Assembly (NCBI RefSeq): GCF_934330165.1
Contig: NZ_CAKRGI010000001.1
Coordinates: 1 to 64,000 of the forward strand
Direction of reading: 5' to 3'
Source: an uncultured Mediterraneibacter sp.
GTDB lineage: Bacteria; Bacillota; Clostridia; Lachnospirales; Lachnospiraceae
DNA length: 64,000 nt
In this document: piece after piece, positions 36,017-44,799 of the stretch
Layout of the letters: each line of letters opens with the position of its first letter
Numbering within the stretch: position 1 is the stretch's first letter
Notes under the pieces: generated by a model
Seen by the model: the letters and a program-made list of their open reading frames with translations, nothing else
Told to the model about the DNA's origin: nothing
Database searches by the model: none
Position numbers and translations under genes: made by a program

Positions 36017-36787
36017 TCAGGTATGACTTCTTCTGTGTCTTCTCTTCCACTTTTCAACCAGCTGCTGATTTGGTTCTACCTGAAGATTTTTGCGGATATC
36101 GTCCATTTCCTGACGCATCTTTGCATTAATCTCCAGATATTCTTCATGCTTTGTCAGAAGAATATGATATTCCTCCAAAGACATATATTTATAAGAAGCA
36201 TAGAGATACGGTTTTAGAAGCTGCGGATCTTCACAGATCTGATAAGCCCGGTCATACATTCTTGCCGATTCCTGATACAGAAACAGCCTTCCATATGCTG
36301 CCCCCAGTCCTGCATAGATCTTTCCGTAAAATTTCTCATCCACGCTCTCATCTTTCTCACGGTTCAGGATCTCCTGATATACAAGGATCGCTTCTTCTAT
36401 CTCACCGCTCTCAAGGAGATTGTCTCCTTTGTATTTCTGGCGTTCGATATCCTTCTGATTCTTCAGATGCTCCAGTACATTCTGAATACGAATCATCTCA
36501 GGATCCCTGTAGATCCTGGATGCTTTCAGGATCGTCAATACAAATTTCTCTACTGAACCGCGAAGTCTGAGGACATCTCTGAGCTGGTCGGCAAGATCTT
36601 TCATTCCGATTTCTTCTTCCAGCCAGTTACAGATCTGTTCATTCATGATCGTATAATCGATCAGATACAGATTATTGCAGAGGTAATAACACAGTTCTTC
36701 AATGGTAAAGATCCTGCAGTGGATTCTTGTAATCTCATACGGATGCATCGCATGCTTATCATGACAAAGAATTAAATTTCCCATCAT
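36017..36787 (-). CDS. Helical-repeat (TPR-like) protein of an uncharacterised cassette
   Basis: A 256-residue cytosolic protein, not recognised by name. The N-terminal 90 residues are helical (FTIEELCYYLCNNLYLIDYT, then MNEQICNWLEEEIGMKDLAD). The second half reads like TPR units: YKGDNLLESGEIEEAILVYQ, then FYGKIYAGLGAAYGRLFLYQ and SARMYDRAYQICEDPQLL. It overlaps the preceding gene by 29 bases and follows AGGAGGT, so it is translationally coupled. The frame after its stop looks coding in another phase, so the C-terminus may be frameshifted. Probably an adaptor for the two larger proteins upstream. Confidence 0.8.
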   Translation of the reverse strand: MMGNLILCHDKHAMHPYEITRIHCRIFTIEELCYYLCNNLYLIDYTIMNEQICNWLEEEIGMKDLADQLRDVLRLRGSVEKFVLTILKASRIYRDPEMIRIQNVLEHLKNQKDIERQKYKGDNLLESGEIEEAILVYQEILNREKDESVDEKFYGKIYAGLGAAYGRLFLYQESARMYDRAYQICEDPQLLKPYLYASYKYMSLEEYHILLTKHEEYLEINAKMRQEMDDIRKNLQVEPNQQLVEKWKRRHRRSHT

Positions 36788-38042
36788 TACCTCCTAAATG
36801 AATTATCTTCTCTTCCTGGAAATCTGTCGGCAGGAAGAAATCTCCGAATCCGACATCCCGCACTGTGATCTTGCAGGTCTTTTCATCCAGGAATAACGTT
36901 TCGATCTGAAGCCTCATTGAATACTCCGCACGTTTCGGGAACTTTGCAAGAGAGATCTTCTCCGTCTTAAGATTGCCCTGTACCAGTGATTCAATATGAA
37001 ATTCTATATCTTCCACATCTTCAAGGATTACTTCCCACTGGTTATTCGATTCATACCAGTGAGCTCCCCAGGACACCAGCGGATACCACATTTCCTGCCC
37101 GTCAACCCGCATATTCACCGTGATCTGATCTGTCAGCTTGTCCTCTGACAGGTAAACCGGATTTTCAATGTGCATATACAGCTTTCGGTATGCAGTGTAG
37201 CATGCTCCTTTGCTGTAAAGATTATTTCCTATAAACGCCCTGCGTCCATTGCACAGCACCCGCAAAGACTTTGGATACCACTCATTCTCAAATCCTTCTC
37301 CCGTCAGGAAAACCGAAGAAACGATCCGCTTGTCAAAGACGCTCTCAATAAACTTGCAGAACATGGAGTCTGCTTCTTTTGCTTTATCCTCATTCAGAAC
37401 CGGATACACCATCGCAAGTTCTTTCATATGGGCACTTGCAACTTCATCCACAGTAACAAAGGTTGTCTTTCCGCCTCCGAGTCCCGGTTTGAGTCTGCGG
37501 AGCATATAAGCTTTGATCTCATTTCTGTCACAGCAGAATAATGCTGCATCATACTGCCACAGCTCTTTGGGCTGATAGAACAGATAATTACAGAAACTCT
37601 CCTTATAATCCTGAATAAAAATATGCCGCTTGTCAATATTCATACGGACTGCGATCCCTCTGAGCATCTGTGCCAGTTCCTCTGTCAGTGCAGGAACTGT
37701 AAATACAATTCCATCGATCTCCGGAAAGTCGTGCAGTGACATCTGGATAAACTTTGACAGAAGCCATACTGCATCATACGTCTCTTCACCAAACTCGATC
37801 TTTTCCCCTGCAAGACTCCGGTTCAAAAGCCTGGTCACGGTAAATCCTTCTTTTACCGTTGCCAGTCTTTTTGCTTCTTTTCCATACGCCCATGTATCGC
37901 GAAGTCTTCCTATGATCAGCGGAATCTGAAAATTATCCGCATCGACTTCGAGTGTCTGTGGTTCCATCTGCTCTTCACTGTAGTAGCTGATCTGACACGT
38001 CTTTTCATTTATTTCATAGCCAATTATACTGCCCTGTCCCAT
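36759..38042 (-). CDS. Degenerate Hsp70/actin-like protein (DUF5716-like)
   Basis: A 427-residue cytosolic protein that I associate with DUF5716. The layout resembles an Hsp70 nucleotide-binding domain. A first strand pair IIGYEINEKTCQISYY (6-21) sits where the phosphate-1 loop belongs. IVFTVPALT (112-120) matches the Hsp70 ITVPA strand. DAALFCCDRNEIKAY (165-179) is at the phosphate-2 position, SVFLTGEGF (243-251) at the adenosine site, and FIGNNLYSKGA (270-280) after it. The glycine-rich loops and acidic catalytic residues are changed, so ATP use is doubtful. A beta-rich C-terminal domain (about 310-427) follows. Encoded 15 bp after the giant repeat protein, after AAGGAGGAG. Confidence 0.75.
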   Translation of the reverse strand: MGQGSIIGYEINEKTCQISYYSEEQMEPQTLEVDADNFQIPLIIGRLRDTWAYGKEAKRLATVKEGFTVTRLLNRSLAGEKIEFGEETYDAVWLLSKFIQMSLHDFPEIDGIVFTVPALTEELAQMLRGIAVRMNIDKRHIFIQDYKESFCNYLFYQPKELWQYDAALFCCDRNEIKAYMLRRLKPGLGGGKTTFVTVDEVASAHMKELAMVYPVLNEDKAKEADSMFCKFIESVFDKRIVSSVFLTGEGFENEWYPKSLRVLCNGRRAFIGNNLYSKGACYTAYRKLYMHIENPVYLSEDKLTDQITVNMRVDGQEMWYPLVSWGAHWYESNNQWEVILEDVEDIEFHIESLVQGNLKTEKISLAKFPKRAEYSMRLQIETLFLDEKTCKITVRDVGFGDFFLPTDFQEEKIIHLGGNDGKFNSLS

Positions 38043-38057
38043 GAAATTAGCTCCTCC

Positions 38058-41000
38058 TTAATACTGGATGAACATGTGGTTCGCCACGGCATCTTCCAAC
38101 GCGTAACTCCGCATCTTCTTCTCCTGTTCTTCTTTATCCTCTTCCAAAAGGATATCGTTGAGCCTTCCATATCTGCCCGGCTCTCCCTTTTCAATCTCCC
38201 GCATACACATTTCTTTTTCACTTCTGTAAGAATTTCCGTCGATCGTCTCTTTAAAATAGTATTTCAGCCGTTCATTTGCAAATAATACAAACTTCTTCAC
38301 ATAAAGATTCTCATACATCGGAGACAGCACTTCTGTCGAATAATCTGCCGCCTCTCTGCTGCCTTTCTGCAGCTGATAATAAAGCATGACACGGCTGCCT
38401 TTCTGACCTTTATATTCGATCAGCGTCTTATCCCAGAGCTGAAGTTCCACAAGCCATTCTTTCTCATAAGAAAGGAAGAACGGGAAATAAATCTGCTTAC
38501 CGCAGAGTTCCTGCAGAAACTTCTTCAGGGTCTTCCTTATCTGCGTTCCATACTCACGGGTAGAATAATATTTCAGTACCGCAATCTTGCAGATATCGAT
38601 CGTTGGTTCTCCCTTTTCATATTCCTGACAGATAACATCGATCACATTCTTTCCGATCTTACGCTCTTCCACTACATATTCCCTGGAAATATACGCAAGA
38701 TATGCCTGCTCCAGACGGAAATAAGCACCTTCTTCGTAATACACCTCAAATACCTGTGTCTCCTGGAACAACTCCTCCGAAAACAGCATCTGCGTCAGTA
38801 TCCGTTCTGCAAGCTTGTGCGTATGTACCTCATAATCCCTTGCAACTTTCCACAGATCCTTCATTTCCATTGTTGCACCGCAGAAATAATTTGCAAGATA
38901 CGTCAGGATTACTTTATCATACTGATTCTTCTGGAATAAGTCATAGCATACATACGTCAGGAAATCATCATTTTCATAATTACTCTCCCGGATCGTCTTA
39001 CTGCACAGTGTAAAGATCTCATCTTCGGGATAATTTTCCAGTCCTTTTTCCTTTACTACTTCCAGTGTCAGTTCTTCCTCTTCCGCATTCTGCCTTCCCC
39101 TCAGCAGTCCACCCAGATACTTTCTGCACATATCCATATAACGCAGTTCATAGAACAGTCTTTTGCTGTCATACGGGATAGAATCTGTATAATGGCGTCC
39201 GTCTTTCGCTTCCCACACCAGTCGGTCCGTCTTGGAATACAGGAACACTCTCGCTCCCTTTTCTGTATATGGCACTTTCTGCGTCACAGTTCCGTCATCT
39301 GCAATGACATGGATAAACTTCATATTCGGAACTTTTGTCGTGATCCAGTAGGCATGACAGATATCATACAGGGCTCTGATCCGCTCCTGTTTCATCTCAT
39401 CTTCTACAAGAAATCTCTTGTAGATAATCCTGAGATCTTCATCGATATTTCTCCGCTCCAACTGATTCCATGCAAAAACTTCCATCTCATCACGGTAATG
39501 TGCATAGATCTCACTGCCCTCGTCTTCATATGTGATCAGATTAGCATACAAGAATGCGCATTTATGATAATCCAGGGAATTTCCATGCATAAAATACAGA
39601 TAGACTGATCTTGGTAACTGCTTGTGGAACTGTGCCGGTTCCGCAGAAGCCATATAATATTCATAAAGCTGTGCGATCTTCAGTTCAGACTCCACTGCCT
39701 TTTCATACCATTTGAAATACTTATGTTCTGTACAGCTCCCTTTGATCAGAAGCGTACAGATGGAAGTCAGGATCATTGATTCCCCATACATCTCATAGCA
39801 CCGGACAAGAACCTCATACAAATGGGCATCAAAATATTTCATCTGACTCGCCAGATTCGCGGTATACAGTGCAAGTTCTTTGGTCATCAGCTTATATTTC
39901 ACTGCAAATGCAAGCACCTGTACTTCAAAAGTCCCGAGCTTTTTCAGAGAGGAACTTTTCTCTCTGTAGCAGCGGAATGCCTGCAGATAGAACCAGATAC
40001 TGTGGGATCGGTAATCCTCAAACTGCTTTTCAAGAACCCGCAGTCTCTCGCTGTAGATCTTATATTCTGAATCTACTTCCACCAGCATACACAAAATCTT
40101 CCAGCTTGAAGGATGCTTCATAAAGGATCTTGAAAGTTCCTCAGCAACCCGTCGCTGTCCGATCGAATCATTGCTCAGCAGTGTTGTCAGATACAGATAA
40201 TAAGAACTCAGCTCCACATCTTTGCCGATTGCAAAACGGTTATAATTGTACGACTCCAACAGCCATTTTGCTTCTTCCATCCGCTGTCCCAGCAGACAGA
40301 TATGTGCATGGGCAAGCAGATAGAACTCATTATTGCCATCCCGCTCCCTCAGACGTGCAATCCTGCGAAGTGCATCTTCTGTCCAGGTATCCAGATCCAC
40401 TCTGCCTCCCTCATACTGCAGAAAACTCTTCAGAATCCCTGCAAATTCCCTGTCATTCTCCCGATACTCTTCATCACGGCTGATATCTTTCTCAACCACA
40501 ACTTCATAATTCAGGGTCTCGTATGGAGTTTCCAGAATGATCTGTCCGAAATTGCTCCCTTTATGAAGCTTGTCCATCGTAATAAAATATTCCAGTCTGT
40601 AAGAATTTCCGATGAACTCCTCCGTCGTCAGGTGCGTATGCTCCACTGAGAGGAAATCTCCTTCCGCACGGACATCTACTTCGAGAAATCCCCAGGTATT
40701 CTTTTTGACGGTAAACGTCTCTTTCCGATCCTCGATCAGCGAGATAAACGCCCTGCTCTCCTCTTCCAGCGTCAGAAAGATCTTTTCTTTCTGCTTACAG
40801 CCTACAAGAAATTCTTCCAGTGCATGCTGATCCAGCTCCCATTTACGCATATTATCATAAAGTGCCTGGATCCTCTGATCCTCATACTTGAGGATTTCAT
40901 AGAAATCCCTGGATCGGAACAGCTTGACTGCTTCAGCTGCATCCCGGTATGAAAGCTTTTTAAAATCTTCCAGACTCTGGATCTTTCCATATCTGGTCAT

Positions 41001-41360
41001 GACAAATGGTTTTTCAATAATTGCAGTAAATGCAATATCGTACTCACCACCATTGCAGACGATCGTGAACTTTCCATGCTCGACATGTCCCGGAACAAGT
41101 CCCCTTCCGTCATATGTATAATAAATATTTACCGGATTTCCGTCAAAGCCCTGCTCCACACACTGGATTCTGTAGGAAGATGGATACACCAGACCGCGGA
41201 TCGTTCCCTCTCCTTCATTCTGCAGGGAAAAACTTCCCTGATACTTTTCTCCTTCTCCGACACGCATAATGATATGCGTCTCCGGAAATATAATCTCCGG
41301 CTGTGGGATATGAAAATCCCCTTTTGCAAATCGCTTGATCTTATTTTTCAAATCGGTCAC
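38058..41360 (-). CDS. Giant helical-repeat protein with Ig-like N-terminus (DUF5717-like)
   Basis: An 1100-residue protein with no signal peptide or membrane helix, which I associate with DUF5717. Two beta-rich, Ig-like segments are visible: about 20-120 (QPEIIFPETHIIMRVGEGE, with SFSLQNEGEGTIRGLVYP) and about 215-300 (KNTWGFLEVDVRAEGDFLSV, with YETLNYEVVVEK). The rest, about 310-1100, is mostly alpha-helical repeats rich in Tyr, Leu and Arg, like TPR or HEAT arrays, with some beta stretches (VPNMKFIHVIADDGTVTQKV near 700 and again after 990). First gene of the three-gene cassette, with its own promoter. It looks like a large scaffold, but the function is unknown. Confidence 0.8.
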   Translation of the reverse strand: MTDLKNKIKRFAKGDFHIPQPEIIFPETHIIMRVGEGEKYQGSFSLQNEGEGTIRGLVYPSSYRIQCVEQGFDGNPVNIYYTYDGRGLVPGHVEHGKFTIVCNGGEYDIAFTAIIEKPFVMTRYGKIQSLEDFKKLSYRDAAEAVKLFRSRDFYEILKYEDQRIQALYDNMRKWELDQHALEEFLVGCKQKEKIFLTLEEESRAFISLIEDRKETFTVKKNTWGFLEVDVRAEGDFLSVEHTHLTTEEFIGNSYRLEYFITMDKLHKGSNFGQIILETPYETLNYEVVVEKDISRDEEYRENDREFAGILKSFLQYEGGRVDLDTWTEDALRRIARLRERDGNNEFYLLAHAHICLLGQRMEEAKWLLESYNYNRFAIGKDVELSSYYLYLTTLLSNDSIGQRRVAEELSRSFMKHPSSWKILCMLVEVDSEYKIYSERLRVLEKQFEDYRSHSIWFYLQAFRCYREKSSSLKKLGTFEVQVLAFAVKYKLMTKELALYTANLASQMKYFDAHLYEVLVRCYEMYGESMILTSICTLLIKGSCTEHKYFKWYEKAVESELKIAQLYEYYMASAEPAQFHKQLPRSVYLYFMHGNSLDYHKCAFLYANLITYEDEGSEIYAHYRDEMEVFAWNQLERRNIDEDLRIIYKRFLVEDEMKQERIRALYDICHAYWITTKVPNMKFIHVIADDGTVTQKVPYTEKGARVFLYSKTDRLVWEAKDGRHYTDSIPYDSKRLFYELRYMDMCRKYLGGLLRGRQNAEEEELTLEVVKEKGLENYPEDEIFTLCSKTIRESNYENDDFLTYVCYDLFQKNQYDKVILTYLANYFCGATMEMKDLWKVARDYEVHTHKLAERILTQMLFSEELFQETQVFEVYYEEGAYFRLEQAYLAYISREYVVEERKIGKNVIDVICQEYEKGEPTIDICKIAVLKYYSTREYGTQIRKTLKKFLQELCGKQIYFPFFLSYEKEWLVELQLWDKTLIEYKGQKGSRVMLYYQLQKGSREAADYSTEVLSPMYENLYVKKFVLFANERLKYYFKETIDGNSYRSEKEMCMREIEKGEPGRYGRLNDILLEEDKEEQEKKMRSYALEDAVANHMFIQY

Positions 41361-41452
41361 CTACTCATAATACTTAATCTCTCTGCCATCGGGCAGATGG
41401 TATCGGATATCTTATCTGTCTCTGACTTCAGAGCAGAAAGACGCTACTATGA

Positions 41453-41482
41453 ATTATATCATCATCCTGCAGTTTCTTGCAA
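41453..41482 (-). promoter_or_regulatory. Promoter of the DUF5717-like cassette
   Basis: Minus-strand TTGCAA (41477-41482) and consensus TATAAT (41453-41458), 18-bp spacer, about 90 bp before the gene. The -35 box lies inside the hairpin at 41473-41499. Confidence 0.6.
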
Positions 41483-41499
41483 TGGGAGAACGCAAGAAA
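41473..41499 (-). terminator. Hairpin between the transglutaminase gene and the cassette
   Basis: TTTCTTGC (41473-41480) pairs with GCAAGAAA (41492-41499), an 8-bp perfect stem with an 11-base loop, about 30 bp after the transglutaminase stop. No T-run, so at most a weak terminator. Confidence 0.35.
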
Positions 41500-41527
41500 A
41501 TGAAATCTGATTGTATACACGTATGCA

Positions 41528-43717
41528 CTATATTTCCTTTTCATATTTCATACAGAAAATGGATCTGAATATTATTTTCTGATACCAGTTCATATCCCGC
41601 TCCGCAGCTTCAGAAAACCGGCTGTAAAATTTCCTCTGCCAGATCTGCTGTTCTTTTCTCTGCTCCTGACTTTTCTCTTCTTTTCTTCCAAAAAGTTCCT
41701 GCAGCACCTGCCCGTACAGCTTTTCCCATTGTTCTGCGGTAATTTCCGGGAACTTTTCTTTCAGGATCTCTAAAGTACTCTTTCCTGCCGGTTCTGCCAT
41801 TTTGATTCCTTTGATCTTTGCCACCCGCAGTACACAGCCATATAATTCTCCCGCAGTCATTTTCCCGACTCTTTTTTTCAGTGCAAGACATCTCTTTTTC
41901 CCCTGCAAATAAAAAACTGCAAGCATCAGTCCTGCGGCCAGTATTTTGCCAGCCGGTTTCAGCCAGCCTGCATTCTGGTATAAAATTCTTGCCAGTCTCC
42001 CTTTTGGCAATTTCATTTCTTCCACGCTTTTCTGAATCTGTTCTATTCCGGCCGGCGGAGTCACTTCGACATTTTCCCAGTATCCGTCATCAAGGCACCA
42101 TACCTGACACCAGGCATGTCCCATCGCTCCGCTGATCTGTGCCTGATAAGTTCCGTCTTCCTGTTCTTCAAATGCACTCGCCGGAACTGCATATCCTTCC
42201 GCATATCTTGCCTCTTTTCCGGCAAGCCGGAATAATAAAGTTCCTGCTGATGCAAAATGGACACAGAAGCCCTTCCGGTTTTCAAAAAGAAAATATTCCA
42301 CAAAATCTTTTCCTGCCGGTGTTGCACCAGGTTCTGTATCATAGACTGCAAGTTCCCATAAAGCTTCGCAGATCTTTTTTCGGATTGCCTCATTCTCTGA
42401 CTTTGAATCTTTCCATTCCCCATCAATCCCACCTATCTCCTCGATATAATAGTGGATCAGTTTTTGTAAGTCTGTGGGACAGGACAGATAATCTTCCATA
42501 TGCTCCCACATTTCTTCTTCATCATCTTTGCCGGAATGTTCAATATCTTTCCATGTATCATCCTCGTAAAAGACTCCGTACCGTTCTGCCACATACACCG
42601 TCGATTCGGGTCTGTATGTGATCGTAACGCTTTTCGCCACAGAATCATCCGGAACAAAGCCCGTAATCTGATTCAGATTTCCTATTTCATCTTTTAGAAT
42701 CGAATTTGCTGTTCCTGATTTGTCCGTCGTTCCTGATACTCCTGTCGTTTCCAGTACGGGGAGTTTTCTTTTTAATCTGGCAGTATCGGTATCATCTGTG
42801 CTTTTGGCTTTTTGGGGTTCTGCAGTACTTTTTGCTGCCTTCTGTGCTTCTTTTTTCTTTTCGCTTTCTTCTTTTGCACGAACCGTTTTTTGTCCTGTCA
42901 GACGTTCTTTCGCATCAGCGATCGTTTCGTCCAGTCGTTCCCTGACTGTATTTCTGGCCGTCATATACCATCCATCTTTTTCTTCTTTTACCACATTCAA
43001 CTGCTTTCCGCTGCCAAAAGCAACCAGTAGGAGAACCGCCAGACCGATACCGCCCCGGATCAGCCTTCGCAGTTCCATCCGGATCTGTACCATTTGGGTT
43101 ATGTCACCCGAAGCAGTTCTGTCTGCCGCGATCATTCCGGTCAGAAAATACATTCCACTATTAAAAAGCAGGACTCCCATTTCGGTCATCGGAAATTCAT
43201 CCATACACCCTGCACATACAAACTGCAGAATGATAAAGACTGCCGCTGCCCATCTCCCTTTTCCTTCATATAAAATTGCAATCAGAACAAGAAGGAATGG
43301 GAGCATCAGGATAAGAATTGAAATTGTATCCATTTCTGTATTCTGATACAGATGCTCTACATTACCGGCTGCCCCTTCCCGAAGCTGTCCGAACACCTTT
43401 CTGCCAACCCCGACACAGATGTCCCACTTATACCAGATTCCTGCTGCCGCTGCTCCCAGTCCGGCGCCGATCCCGCCAATGCGGGACATTCCATATCCGG
43501 CAGAGAACAGCATAGATATCAGAAGCAGTCCCAATAAGATCATTTTTGTATCCATTTCTATGTGGAATATTTCTGACATCCCCCAGCCCCATGCTGCTGC
43601 CAAAGCAAATGCAGACATTCCATTCAACACAGTAATGTATCCAGTAAAATATCCGGTCTTATTGTTCTTCTTTCTGCTCTCCTGTGCAATCCGAATGGAA
43701 GTTTTCTTTTTCTCCAT
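41528..43717 (-). CDS. Membrane transglutaminase-like protein (TgpA-type)
   Basis: A 729-residue protein with some six or seven N-terminal membrane helices (to about 235), then a Lys/Glu/Ala-rich linker (260-320). Next is an extracytoplasmic transglutaminase-like domain with the catalytic cysteine in RKGFCVHFASAGTLLFRLAG and the histidine in GAMGHAWCQVW. The usual aspartate position reads WENVEVTPP, with Glu in place of Asp. One more helix (about 600-620) and a cytosolic tail with a DUF4129-like region end it. With DUF58 and MoxR genes upstream it forms the common but poorly understood MoxR-DUF58-TgpA module. Confidence 0.85.
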   Translation of the reverse strand: MEKKKTSIRIAQESRKKNNKTGYFTGYITVLNGMSAFALAAAWGWGMSEIFHIEMDTKMILLGLLLISMLFSAGYGMSRIGGIGAGLGAAAAGIWYKWDICVGVGRKVFGQLREGAAGNVEHLYQNTEMDTISILILMLPFLLVLIAILYEGKGRWAAAVFIILQFVCAGCMDEFPMTEMGVLLFNSGMYFLTGMIAADRTASGDITQMVQIRMELRRLIRGGIGLAVLLLVAFGSGKQLNVVKEEKDGWYMTARNTVRERLDETIADAKERLTGQKTVRAKEESEKKKEAQKAAKSTAEPQKAKSTDDTDTARLKRKLPVLETTGVSGTTDKSGTANSILKDEIGNLNQITGFVPDDSVAKSVTITYRPESTVYVAERYGVFYEDDTWKDIEHSGKDDEEEMWEHMEDYLSCPTDLQKLIHYYIEEIGGIDGEWKDSKSENEAIRKKICEALWELAVYDTEPGATPAGKDFVEYFLFENRKGFCVHFASAGTLLFRLAGKEARYAEGYAVPASAFEEQEDGTYQAQISGAMGHAWCQVWCLDDGYWENVEVTPPAGIEQIQKSVEEMKLPKGRLARILYQNAGWLKPAGKILAAGLMLAVFYLQGKKRCLALKKRVGKMTAGELYGCVLRVAKIKGIKMAEPAGKSTLEILKEKFPEITAEQWEKLYGQVLQELFGRKEEKSQEQRKEQQIWQRKFYSRFSEAAERDMNWYQKIIFRSIFCMKYEKEI

Positions 43718-43739
43718 ATCTTTCTCCTTTTACACCGGA

Positions 43740-44795
43740 TCAGATTCTGAGATATTCAGCTTTCTGTCCGTTCTGCCAGAATCTTCCTGATGCATCAACT
43801 TCAATCACTGCTGCAAATTCCCTTCCACGAAAACATTCCTTTCTGCATTCATTCATCCAGTCAGTCCTTTTATATGGATGAATATCCAACAGATTCCAGG
43901 TCATATAACAGGCATCCTGCACTGTCTTCACACGCCACATTACAACCTTCCCGGTCAGATCATCATACCACGCAACTAAATGGATACATTTTTCTTCTGT
44001 CAGCGTAACTGATAAGGACGCTGCATTTTTTACCATTCCTGAGAAATCGTTCTTTTCCTTCTTCCCTTCAGGATAATCAATCCAGATCAGCACAACGCAG
44101 CCCAGGGGAAATCCTCTTTCCCGGATCATCAGCTTTCCCTCTCTTGCCGTCAGCTTCCAATGGATATCTTTGATATTATCCTGCTCTCTGTAAGAGCGGA
44201 TCTGATACGTCTCCGATGCATCATCTCCTTTTCGATCCTGTGCATATTCTGTATCGTCTGCCTGAAATTCTCTTACCCTGCGGGTAATCTCCATCGGGAT
44301 CAGTTCATACTCAGGAAAAATTTTTATGAGGGATCGTTCTTCTTTTTCCTCTGTCAGATAAAAAATCCGAAACCAGTCATATCTCCGGATGGATTCCACG
44401 CTCACTTCAAGCACGCCACACTCCGTTGTCTCAAAATCACACCACACTGTCTCACTGCTTTCCGGTGCGAGGTTTCCCCTGCAGATTTTTACCGCTTTTT
44501 CTTCTCTGTTCCTATCTGTCACCACAATCTTCACTTCATACTGGATTGCAAAATAACGACTCAGATTTTTTAAAAGAATCCCTGCACGGATTTCTTTTCC
44601 CTCTTCTCCCATTTCTGGCACTCTGTCCCTTTCTGTCCGCAAGGATTTTCCGGTCAGGGCAAGCCAGCTCAGAGATAAAATTGGATACAATATGAAGAGA
44701 ATTAAAATGGCAGACAGCACTTCTGCATCATAGATCAGAAATGTATACAGAATTACCAGCATCGCTGCTCCATAGGCAATGCATCTTTTTATCAT
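43740..44795 (-). CDS. DUF58 domain protein
   Basis: A 351-residue protein with two N-terminal membrane helices (about 5-45) and the DUF58 core, which is related to von Willebrand A folds. Visible parts are ECGVLEVSVESIRRYDWFRI, VREFQADDTEYA, and the signature IRSYREQDNIKDIHWKLTAR followed by LMIRERG. The start at 44795 lies one codon after the MoxR stop; the open frame extends 16 codons further but into moxR. Function is not defined; a chaperone or assembly role with MoxR ATPases is usually proposed. Confidence 0.9.
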   Translation of the reverse strand: MIKRCIAYGAAMLVILYTFLIYDAEVLSAILILFILYPILSLSWLALTGKSLRTERDRVPEMGEEGKEIRAGILLKNLSRYFAIQYEVKIVVTDRNREEKAVKICRGNLAPESSETVWCDFETTECGVLEVSVESIRRYDWFRIFYLTEEKEERSLIKIFPEYELIPMEITRRVREFQADDTEYAQDRKGDDASETYQIRSYREQDNIKDIHWKLTAREGKLMIRERGFPLGCVVLIWIDYPEGKKEKNDFSGMVKNAASLSVTLTEEKCIHLVAWYDDLTGKVVMWRVKTVQDACYMTWNLLDIHPYKRTDWMNECRKECFRGREFAAVIEVDASGRFWQNGQKAEYLRI

Positions 44796-44799
44796 TTTT

